Of a stretch of 64,000 bases of DNA, positions 14,301 to 26,300 are shown one piece after another. The stretch comes from Macrostomum hystrix. Its lineage: Eukaryota > Platyhelminthes > Macrostomidae. The position numbers and the translations under genes were made by a program. The first letter of the stretch is position 1, and each line of letters starts with the position of its first letter. The DNA lies in the NCBI GenBank assembly GCA_950097015.1, contig CATNEN010000015.1, forward strand, positions 417,001-481,000, read 5' to 3'. The notes beneath the pieces are model-generated. The model did not search any database. It was not told the DNA's origin and worked only from the letters and a program-made list of their open reading frames with translations.

Positions 14301-17300
14301 TGCGAAAATGTGAAATTTGTGTGCAAAAGCTACACACCTTGCAAGTACTTGGCAATTTCGAATCCCCTGATCGAAGCCTCGAGTCCCATGCAGCACTCGA
14401 ACTTGGTGCAGTTCGGCGACGCCTGGCAGAAGACGCGACTCCTTAGCGCCTCTGGCAGCTGCGGCAGCTCCAGCTGCACTGGCCCGTTGCGGCACTGGCG
14501 GAAGTGCAGCTCTGCTAGCTCGATCAGCTGCGTCTTGTTGTCAGAGTCCACCACCTGAACTCCACGCTTTCGCAGCCCCTCCAGCAGCACTTCGTTCGAC
14601 ACCTTGTCTGGGAGTGAGCATGCCTTGGCGTTGAAGACTTCGGCTAAGTCCCTCAGACCCAGCTGCTGTAGCTGGTCCTCCCACCACTTCTGCATCACGG
14701 CGTTGATGGCTGAATTCGATGTCTTCTGCAGCAAAGACTTCAGGTGCTTCTTGTTCAGAACCTGCTGCCAGTTCAGCATGGGCCAGGTGACGATTCCGTC
14801 CTTGCAGATGGGAATCGGCAGCACGAGCTCCTGCAAGACCTGGATGCCAAAGGGGGTGAGTAGTCAGCGGCTTGTGTCGCTGCCTCACTTTCCAGTGGTC
14901 TCTGGTTTGTTCCTCCCTCCAAGTCATGATTATTTCGGGGCTTAGTTGGAGGATTGCGAAGTAGTGACTTGCGGAGATGCACCTTATTCTGTGCAACCAA
15001 AGCTAATTTAAAATAGCTTAACCCTTGACTTCTGCATGCCTGCTTGTGTGTTTGTGTTTGTGCGTTGGGCAGGGTGTGAGGCGTTGTATGGGGGTGGGGC
15101 GGGTGTGCACCAATGTGTACTCTCGTCACTACCATTCAGGCATCTAAGTCCTCCCCTGGTTTGGTCTGCTCTGTGCGTGTCCGGGCCTGGGGTGAGAGGC
15201 ACTACGGCTGCCGCCCCCTTCCCCGCTTGGCTTGCTGCTGAGGTGCCTGTGTCCAGGGGTCCAGATGGCGCGATTGGGACTCCCGCCTAGTTCGTCGGCC
15301 TGGGGGCATGCCGTTCCTCTGCCTGTGCGTCAAGTGCCCCAGGTCCCCTGCAAATAATTAAGTAAAGTAAAGACCTGGATGCCAGCGTCGCAGTTGCTGG
15401 TTGACGCGCACATGAAAAGGCGAAGGCTGAACATCACGCTGTCATCCGTCTTCGCGAACTGGTAGGACAGTTTAATCTTTCTTGTCAGAACGTCGAAGAA
15501 GCTCATTTCGTCCGTCAGCCAGATCTCTTTCTCCTCAAAGTCTGAAATATGCTTATGCACTTATTATGACTGTTTTCTGTTTCCTAGATTTGATTTGAAC
15601 AGGTCCTAAGTCGCATACCATTGGCTGAGAAGCTGTCTAGCTCAATCGAGTGCACGAAGCGGTTCATGTCCTTCAGCTTCAGTCCGAACTCCAGCTTCTT
15701 GCTGCTGCCGCACGGATCCAGCCGAGCCCACAGCTTCGCCGCCTTGCGGAACATGTTCACTTTGAGATCCAGGCAGCACTCCATGGATAGGCAGCTCTTG
15801 TCGAACTGACAGTAGATTGGCTTCTGCAGAGACAGTTGCATCAAGGGACAGCCTGGGCAGTACGGTTGGTATTTAGGTTAGTAAGAATGCTGGTGAAAAA
15901 AATGGGCATAGTATGCTGAACAAGATAGACTCACGAGAGTCACTCTGCTTCATGCGGTCAATAAGGCTGGCCTTGGGCATGACGTCCACTTCCTTTTGAT
16001 CGAAGCCCTTTTTAATGAGCTCGTTCCGTAGCTCCTCTTCGGACATCAGGTAGGGACTCTGGCACGGCTGGTCCTCGAGGACATCTTTCACCGACAGCAG
16101 CATCTGGTCGGTCTCATTTCGCGTTGACGCTAATATGTTTCTAACTTCCTCTGACTCAAGAAAAGCAACGACATGGGCCAGCCGCATTCGGCGTAGGTTG
16201 AACTTCTGGAATATCCGGTCCACTCCGAGCCTTTTCGGGAAATTTAGGACGCTGCTAAACTTTCTAAGGACTCTCTCGTTAGTGGTTGGCTGGGCATTGG
16301 AATTCCCAGTGTCCTCTGCAAACAGGTTCTTGTAGTCCGCCATCAGCGGTGCGATTGTTTCCTCTCTGGCCTCCCGCCGTGGGCTGTTATCGAACACCCA
16401 GCCATATCTCGTTAGTCTGGCTGAGAGAACCAGAAATCCCAGAACGTACACTTGGGCATCGCCACAGTAGGGCACCCAGTTGGACAAGGTAATTCCGCGA
16501 GGCTCCAGATACTTGCTGGCATCCAGGTACGTACCCGGGCCGGACCTAGCAGACATGTGGATGTGGTTGATGCACTTGCCCGTGTTGGCCGCAAAGCCCA
16601 GCTGGCCTCCAGAATTCAGCCGCACGCCCTCAGTTGCCTGGTTGTTGCCTCTGGCGAAGTCAAACACGGGCAGCTCGCTTTCTTGAAACCTGCCGTTGTC
16701 CATCAGGAACTTCACATTCTCAAATATGAGGTGAAACCTGTCCAGACTGAAGCCCTTCGGAATCACGACGAGCTGGTTGGGTCGCTCCGGGCCTCGGTAA
16801 TACTCGCCCAGGATGGGCACAACGATTCTCTGTCCCGGGTGGACCTGCAAGTCCACGCCCGGGTGAGACCACAGGCCGTCGCCATTCGCGGGAAAGAAGC
16901 CGTCGGAACCGCAGCCTGATCCGGGCAGGCGATAGGTGCGAGGGAACTGGGGATGCACCCGCGGCCCCAAGATGGACTCCAATATGGTACGGAGTGCGTT
17001 CCACGTCTCAACAAGACCATTGAAGGCCTCTTTTAAACCTCGGATGATTTTCTTCCAGATCTGAATGAGACCCTCGGCGATCCCCATCATGGTTTGAACT
17101 CGGCTCAGCGGTTCGATGAGGCTGCTCTCCACTCCTTGAAGAAGACCCGCAAGCTTTGAGAATTCCTGAAATTAATTAAATTGTTAGCTTGCAAACCTTT
17201 GTTTTAAAGTTCCAACATAATAATCGCCGCTCACAAAGAGCCAGAAGTACCTGGTCAGACACAAAGCCAGATGAGCGGTTTGTCCCAGCCAACACAGCCT

Positions 17301-20300
17301 TGGCTCTTCTGTCCAGTCCTGTGCGCATCGCCTCAGTGAACTCCGAATGAAGGCTGTCGCAAAGTTTGCCGATTTCCCACCAGAAGGTCCTGTCTTCTGC
17401 ATGAAAGAGTATAGGAATTGATGAGAGAATGTACAGCATTCAGCCTAGTCTCAAAGTCACAGCGCACTCACCGTTAGTCGTATGGCATGCAGCCTGCGTT
17501 CGATTCTGGCTATCGATGAGGCCCTGGACTGCTGTTCCTATTTGGTGGAAGGCCTTGAATGCATTCAGCATGGACTCTTTGGGCGAGCGATACAGTTTCG
17601 GAAAGATGTTCACTAAGAGATCCAGGCTCTCTTTCAGCTGCTTGCCAGAGACTGGCATCTGGTTGTTTATCGTGTCGAACAGAGTCTAAAACGGTGTGCG
17701 CGAGCGCAAGTGTGATTTCTGGAACTCTGAACAATTCTATGAGCTCTGCTCTAACTTTTTACTCCTTCTCTCACACCAAAATCTCTTCGGTCTGATGTGA
17801 GTCAATTAAATCGGAGTAAGTGCATGCGTGTGTACGAATGCGTGTTGTCGATAGACATACAACAACTACCATGATATTTTGAGATGGTATGCCTAGCAGT
17901 ATGAAATGTTGCAGATCAAGCACCGCAAACATTCCACTCACAATGTAGAAGTCAGTGGCATCCGCCTTGACGGTGCTGGACAGGATGAGAATTCTTCTGA
18001 GCACAGCTAGCGGTGGCTGCAGCTGCTCAGGCAGCTCCTGTGCGTCCAGCTGGGACAGGATGCTCAGCGCGTGGTCCCCTGAGTCGCTCATCTGCGCCAC
18101 AATCTCGGGCACTTTTCCGTTAAACTCGTCACCAAGTCTTTTTATGACAGAGAACAGCTGATCGGGATTCGTTGGCGCAAACAGCTCGCGGAAACCGTCC
18201 ATGACGGCGTTTATGCCCCGGTAGATGGCACCGATGGTGCGGTCGTAAAGCTTCACAAGTGTTTCAAGGTTGTAAACCCCCAGTTCTTTCAGGAAGTTGG
18301 TTTTGTACTCTACTCGGCCACTGAGGCACGCCTTGCCTACTATAAAAGTCGGATGGAAGTTAATGGCGCCCAGGTGTCCTTGGACAGTAGCCAAACCAAT
18401 GCACTTCACTTCAAAGTGGCCGGCGGACAAAGCTAGAATGAGGCGACAGTTGCTGGGATGAAACTCTGAGGGAGATTTCTAAGTCTTTTATGTGGTGATG
18501 ACTCACAGGTCTTGAGAGTTGCTTCGCTTAATAAATTAGCTCTAATCGTAGCGCCAACTTTATGGTCGCCAAAAAGTTTACTCCACTGGACTTGGGGCAA
18601 GTTCAGCGGCCAGTTGATGCCTTTCCACATCTTCTCCAGAAAATACGGGGCGCTCCGCTTTGACATGAGATGAGCCAGACTGCTGTTGGCGGACATTCTA
18701 CAACGATGAGTCCGGTTGAAACAGCATGCTCAGAGCATGAAATAGCTGCTCGCATTAAAAATATAACTCGTATATATGCAGGGGCTGAGCGCAGCATTTA
18801 GCGACAGTCGACCCACAGCCAGGGTAAATTGATTAAGCATCTGAAATGTCTCCCCGCGAAGCGGGCCTATTTTAGGTCAGAGACCTTTCCGCGAGAGTAC
18901 CGTCGGCTCTAAAAAATACTCTGTGATTTTCAGCGCCTACCCTTTGTTGATTTCACGATTGAGAGCAGCAAAGTCTTTCGTTCTGGCCGGATGTGACTCG
19001 TACACATGAGCAGCCTCCTTGCGCACGTGCTCCTCCGGGTCCAGTAGAGCTGCTGCGAGCAGAGTGGCCGCCGCCTGAAATGTTTTGGAAGCTAAACTGA
19101 CGCTTTGGGCTTCATGCCTCTCAGCAATGTCACATTTTATTCTATTCATTTGCGGTTATTCTATTTTAATGAATCGAAAAGCTCAAGGGCCTTTTGTAAG
19201 TGAAAATTTGAAAGCTTTGGATTTCCGCGAAGTGAAATTATCCCCAAAGCAAAGGACTACGGAGGGCTACTAGATTGAGGAATTTCCTGATATAATACTC
19301 GTACTTTCTTCAACGGTAGGACTGTGCTATTTTCCACATGGGGAAAGACCACGTGGGTATTTCAAATATTCACTGCCTACTTCACGACAGCTCCCTGTCC
19401 CATATAGTTCGAATCTAAAGTTTCCGCCCGTTACGATGAAGAAACTTTCTAAGCCGTCCGACGTCAGCATCGTAAATAAACTAAAATAATAAATAACAAT
19501 AATAATAATAAATAAATAAATAATAAACTATACAATCAGCAATAACAACCGACATGGCTACTTGATGGAATTTTGAGAGCAGAAAAAGTATGCCTATACT
19601 GACAGTTCATGTCGCCATACAACCCGACGAGATTCGTTGAATAACTCGACGATGCAGATGTTTTGTGATTCGGGAAGTTGCTTCATCAGATAGAGCAAAA
19701 AATTTGCCTGTTTTCTGGATTTTATGGCGATTGCTCGATTATGCAGAAAAAAATGTGGGTACTACCCCCTGGTCCTTCTACTGTTTATGCTGCATTTGCC
19801 CCGGTCTGCTGTGAAAGCCTCCATGCAGCTCTAAACGATAACCTATTCCTCCAGGGGCTTTCAGATGCAATCAGAGCACCTCGGATTCTCATTCAGAAAA
19901 AACGAAGCTCGCAACGGGCGCAAACCAACGTGAAAATCTCCCACACCTCTTCGGTTCTGAACTTTTGCATCGCATGCAGCCCGAATCGCTTCCAAAGCGA
20001 TGGCGCGGACGACTCATTTGAGTATGACTGCAGCAGCGCGAATGAGCTTTCGAATGCGGCGTTGGTCAGGCTGCCCAGCAACGAGCCCTTCAGGAACACA
20101 AAGCGGTCGTAGTCTTCTCTGTCCATTGCAGATCGCTTCATGCGGTGGTGATGCGGATCTGGAAGTGTCGGTGGTCGGTTTGCGTTGTATCACAATGTCT
20201 CGTGTGCCTGGCTGATTGCGATTGGTCATCGTGCTATGGTTATCGAGTCTTTAGCTTAGACATCTGACATCCTAAGGCCACAAGTCAATCTTTTCTGCTT

Positions 20301-23300
20301 GTCTAAGTACGAGTACATCAACTAAAAGTAATATTAATCTAATAATTCCCCTGAAGCCATCGATTTATCAGATGTGACCGCACCAAAAACTTCAGTCAGA
20401 GTCTCCAGCTGGGCCACAATTTTCCGGGCCATGAGCTTCTGCGAAGCGTCTCCGTATTTCTGCATCAGGTGGCTGGCAGTGCCCAGTGCCAGCACACAGC
20501 AATGGTAGGTGTCCTCATCGTTGATGTCCGGGTGACTCTCAGGATGAAACACAATGCTGACCAGGGTGTTCACCAGAGCCTAAGGATTTGATCATTGTCT
20601 CGAAATCAACACCTGAACTGAAGACCTTAAATGAAAGTAGAATAAAATGATTACATTGGAAGGAGCAGTTGTCCTACTAGGCAAGTGGCCCAGAACTCTC
20701 TTGACAAGCACAGGATCACGGTGAGTCGACCTCAGCACGAATCGATTCACCACTAAATCGGAGGCCACGGATTTCAGGCCGCAGACCGCGTCCAGCATGG
20801 CCAGAAACTTCTCTCTCTCGATGGCGCTCGAACTGCAAAGAGGCGAGCAGCGAGGCTATATTTTGGGTGGCCAAATGAATTCCAGGCTGATTTGTTTGCA
20901 GAGAAACCAGCTAGAGCTTGTGATTGCTCAGTGTCCGTTCATTTTTAGATGTACGCTGAGCCAATCACGCTTAGCCAAAGTTTTATAAAACATGTACATT
21001 AGTACTCGTAAATGATAGCTTAAGTTAAGCACTACACTACTAATAGCGGCAGTACAAGTAAAAACGCATATCTAATTCGGTTTCAGTCAAATAAGAATCG
21101 GGTGATATGGTGCAAATGATACTGTGTTAAATTGTGAAATTTTGAATGAAAATCGTCTAGAAAATTAGTATGCACAGAAGCACTACAGCTTCCTCGTAAG
21201 CCATAGGATTACACATTTGTAGATCACCAGCTTACATGTTTTTAAACTGCCGATTCAGATACTGGAATGAAATCGAGTTTAATTCCTGGCTGCTCAGGCC
21301 TCCCAGCGTTTCAACCAGCCGTCTGTAGCAGTAGGTGTTGTCCTGTTTAGCTGAATTAACCAATGGTTTGAAATTTAGCAAACGGACTCATATAAGGCAT
21401 GAAATGAGAGAGCAAAAACTCACACTCCAGTGTCAGCTCCGCAACGCAGGTAACATTGGACTCGATGTAGCGCTTCACATCCCTGAGTCTGTGGCTGATC
21501 TTGAACAGTTCGTGCACCTGAAGAATAAAGCGCTCGCATTTCAACCAAGGTGAACTGCACCTGAACCCGTCACTTTGAGTCGAGATACATCAAATGATAG
21601 GCTAAATCACGGATAAAAAATAACAATAATAATATTTGCAGAAGGGCTGCAGGCAATGGCACATCATTTGGTGACAATAGACCGGTAGCCAGCGAGGAGG
21701 CAATTCTGCCCATTCCGCTGTCTCCTGAGCACACACGCACACAGATTACGTACGCAGGCCCACCCTCACACAAGTGTGTACTTTCTCATCGTCAGGCAGT
21801 GTAAAATTGTAAAGCGCCATAGTGGTTGACCCTAAATTGCGTAAATTGCATGAAAAGCCCACACGCATTCTCTCCGCGGCTGCGCTCTAAATGGCCTTGC
21901 CGTGGAATCGAGCTCAGGGACCTTTTGTGCGAGAGGCAGGTGCGTTTACCGCGTTTACTGTCCTTTGGTGACAGTAAGACGCGCGAGAAGGCGGCACAGG
22001 CACTGCACGGTTGCGTACGTAGGCACTCACGGGCGTGTACAACTGGCTCTCTGATTTTTAGGCAGAGCAGCCATGAAGGTCGGCCCTCAACGGCTCTGTC
22101 ACCCAATGCCCCGTCATCCAGCTCACCCTAGTTTGGTTTGCGAATTCTGGTTTCAGCTTGGCCAGCCTCAGGTCTTTCGGCACTGGCTGAGCGCTCATGA
22201 TCTTGTAGAGCGAGAACTCTGTGGTCGCCGAAGTTGTCATCGGGTTCACCGTCGGTATTGGGCTCTCGTGCTCCCGGTCCATCACTGTCCCAGGTGGGGA
22301 GCGGGGGATGTACCTGGGAGATAGGATGGGTTCAAATACAGGCTCTGGGGATATTTAATTATTGCCTTGACACTCAAAGGATTAAATAAATATTCTCATC
22401 CGAAGACCACAGTAGCTACGCTCGTACATGCCAGCTAGCTACATTCCATGTTCTGATCCCATTATCGGGATTCTGATCCAATTCTCTAGACTCTGATCCC
22501 ATTCTCTGGATTCTGATCCCATTCTCTGGATTCTGATCCCATTCTCTGGATTCTGATCCCATTCGCTAGATTCTAATCCCATTCTCTGGATTCTGATCCC
22601 ATTCTCTGGATTCTGATCCCATTCGCTAGATTCTAATCCCATTCTCTGGATTCTGATCCCATTCTCTGGATTCAGATCCCATTCACTGGACTTTGATCCC
22701 ATTCTCTGGATTCTGATCTCATTCTCTGGATTCTGATCCCATTCTCTGGATTCTGATTCCATTCTCTGGATTCTGATCCCATTCTCTGGACTCTGATCCC
22801 ATTCGCTAGATTCTGATCCCATTCTCTAGATTCTGATCCCATTCTCTGGATTCTGATCCCATTCTCTGGATTTTGATCCCATTCTCTGGATTCTGATCTC
22901 ATTCTCTGGATTCTGATCCCATTCTCTGGATTCTGATCCCATTCTCTGGATTCTGATCCCATTCTCTATATTCTGATCCCATTCTCTAGATTCTGATCCC
23001 ATTCTCTGGATTCTGATCCCATTCTCTGGATTCTGATCCCATTCTCTGGATTCTGATCCCATTCACTAGATTCTGATCCCATTCTCTGGATTCTGATCCC
23101 ATTCTCTAGATTCTGATCCCATTCTCTGGATTCAGACCCCATTCACTGGATTTTGATCCCATTCTCTGGATTCTGATCTCATTCTCTGGATTCTGATCCC
23201 ATTCTCTGGATTCTGATCCCATTCTCTGGATTCTGATCCCATTCGCTAGATTCTGATCCCATTCGCTAGATTCTGATCCCATTCTCTAGATTCTGATCCC

Positions 23301-26300
23301 ATTCACTGGATTTTGATCCCATTCTCTGGACTCTGATCCCATTCTCTATATTCTGATCCCATTCTCTAGATTCTGATCCCATTCACTGGATTCTGATCCC
23401 ATTCTCTGGATTCTGATCCCATTCTCTGGATTCTGATCCCATTCACTAGATTCTGATCCCATTCTCTGGATTTTGATCCCATTCTCTGGATTCTGATCTC
23501 ATTCTCTGGATTCTGATCCCATTCGCTAGATTCTGATCCCATTCTCTGGATTCTGATCCCATTCTCTGGATTCAGATCCCATTCACTGGATTTTGATCCC
23601 ATTCTCTGGATTCTGATCTCATTCTCTGGATTCTGATCCCATTCTCTGGATTCTGATCCCATTCTCTGGATTCTGATCTCATTCTCTGGATTCTGATCCC
23701 ATTCTCTGGATTCTGATCCCATTCTCTGGATTCTGATCCCATTCTCTGGATTCTGATCCCATTCTCTAGACTCTGATCCCATTCGCTAGATTCTAATCCC
23801 ATTCTCTGGATTCTGATCCCATTCTCTGGATTCTGATCCCATTCGCTAGATTTTGATCCCATTCTCTGGATTCTGATCCCATTCTCTGGATTCAGACCCC
23901 ATTCACTGGATTTTGATCCCATTCTCTGGATTCTGATCTCATTCTCTGGATTCTGATCTCATTCTCTGGATTCTGATCCCATTCTCTGGATTCTGATCCC
24001 ATTCTCTGGATTCTGATCCCATTCGCTAGATGCTGATCCCATTCGCTAGATTCTGATCCCATTCTCTAGATTCTGATCCCATTCTCTGGATTTTGATCCC
24101 ATTCTCTGGATTCTGATCCCATTCTCTGGATTCTGATCCCATTCACTAGATTCTGATACAATTCTCTGGATTCTGATCCCATTCGCTAGATTCTAATCCC
24201 ATTCTCTGGATTCTGATCCCATTCTCTGGATTCTGATCCCATTCGCTAGATTCTGATCCCATTCGCTAGATTCTGATCCCATTCTCTAGATTCTGATCCC
24301 ATTCACTGGATTTTGATCCCATTCTCTGGATTCTGATCCCATTCTCTGGATTCTGATCCCATTCACTAGATTCTGATACAATTCTCTGGATTCTGATCCC
24401 ATTCTCTGGATTCTGATCCCATTCACTAGATTCTGATACAATTCTCTGGATTCTGATCCCATTCTCTGGATTCTGATCCCATTCTCTGGACTCTGATCCC
24501 ATTCGCTAGATTCTAATCCCATTCTCTGGATTCTGATCCTATTCTCTGGATTCAGACCCCATTCACTGGATTTTGATCCCATTCTCTGGATTCTGATCTC
24601 ATTCTCTGGATTCTGATCCCATTCTCTGGATTCTGATCCCATTCTCTGGACTCTGATCCCATTCGCTAGATTCTAATCCCATTCTCTGGATTCTGATCCC
24701 ATTCTCTGGATTCTGATCCCATTCTCTGGACTCTGATCCCATTCGCTAGATTCTAATCCCATTCTCTGGATTCTGATCCCATTCTCTGGATTCAGACCCC
24801 ATTCACTGGATTTTGATCCCATTCTCTGGATTCTGATCTCATTCTCTGGATTCTGATCCCATTCTCTGGACTCTGATCCCATTCGCTAGATTCTAATCCC
24901 ATTCTCTAGATTCTGATCCCATTCTCTGGATTCAGACCCCATTCACTGGATTTTGATCCCATTCTCTGGATTCTGATCTCATTCTCTGGATTCTGATCCC
25001 ATTCTCTGGATTCTGATCCCATTCTCTGGATTCTGATCCCATTCGCTAGATTCTGATCCCATTCGCTAGATTCTGATCCCATTCTCTAGATTCTGATCCC
25101 ATTCACTGGATTTTGATCCCATTCTCTGGACTCTGATCCCATTCTCTATATTCTGATCCCATTCTCTAGATTCTGATCCCATTCACTGGATTCTGATCCC
25201 ATTCTCTGGATTCTGATCCCATTCTCTGGATTCTGATCCCATTCACTAGATTCTGATCCCATTCTCTGGATTTTGATCCCATTCTCTGGATTCTGATCTC
25301 ATTCTCTGGATTCTGATCCCATTCGCTAGATTCTGATCCCATTCTCTGGATTCTGATCCCATTCTCTGGATTCAGATCCCATTCACTGGATTTTGATCCC
25401 ATTCTCTGGATTCTGATCTCATTCTCTGGATTCTGATCCCATTCTCTGGATTCTGATCCCATTCTCTGGATTCTGATCTCATTCTCTGGATTCTGATCCC
25501 ATTCTCTGGATTCTGATCCCATTCTCTGGATTCTGATCCCATTCTCTGGATTCTGATCCCATTCTCTAGACTCTGATCCCATTCGCTAGATTCTAATCCC
25601 ATTCTCTGGATTCTGATCCCATTCTCTGGATTCTGATCCCATTCGCTAGATTTTGATCCCATTCTCTGGATTCTGATCCCATTCTCTGGATTCAGACCCC
25701 ATTCACTGGATTTTGATCCCATTCTCTGGATTCTGATCTCATTCTCTGGATTCTGATCTCATTCTCTGGATTCTGATCCCATTCTCTGGATTCTGATCCC
25801 ATTCTCTGGATTCTGATCCCATTCGCTAGATGCTGATCCCATTCGCTAGATTCTGATCCCATTCTCTAGATTCTGATCCCATTCTCTGGATTTTGATCCC
25901 ATTCTCTGGATTCTGATCCCATTCTCTGGATTCTGATCCCATTCACTAGATTCTGATACAATTCTCTGGATTCTGATCCCATTCGCTAGATTCTAATCCC
26001 ATTCTCTGGATTCTGATCCCATTCTCTGGATTCTGATCCCATTCGCTAGATTCTGATCCCATTCGCTAGATTCTGATCCCATTCTCTAGATTCTGATCCC
26101 ATTCACTGGATTTTGATCCCATTCTCTGGATTCTGATCCCATTCTCTGGATTCTGATCCCATTCACTAGATTCTGATACAATTCTCTGGATTCTGATCCC
26201 ATTCTCTGGATTCTGATCCCATTCACTAGATTCTGATACAATTCTCTGGATTCTGATCCCATTCTCTGGATTCTGATCCCATTCTCTGGACTCTGATCCC

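Larger units (their letters stand above)
1..15852 (-). other. Exons 16-43: 21 tandem Cys-rich repeats (about 190 aa each)
   Basis: Exons: 15852-15619, 15541-15375, 14839-14338, 14263-14134, 14002-13403, 13285-12963, 12853-12595, 12479-12169, 11592-11322, 11238-10946, 10902-10587, 10502-10348, 10274-10119, 9865-9604, 9483-9323, 9231-9094, 9001-8743, 8674-8514, 8431-8065, 7974-7811, 7729-6244, 6077-5914, 5830-4751, 4677-4327, 4251-4054, 3985-2918, 2842-2498, 2387-1. Each repeat reads roughly SGLLxNRLG..., C-P, C...C-x-G-x-x-C-C, F....DPC....GFENW..N.SLL...WG, then a beta-rich half ending P.P.C....L.WP. CC motifs lie near 15775, 14390, 13605, 12770, 11500, 10760, 9775, 8920, 8240, 7540, 6980, 6425, 5615, 5080, 4455, 3775, 3255, 2635, 1970, 1405 and 710. 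I cannot name the domain. Similar CC/DPC repeats are, from memory, common in uncharacterised invertebrate proteins. Confidence 0.82.
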
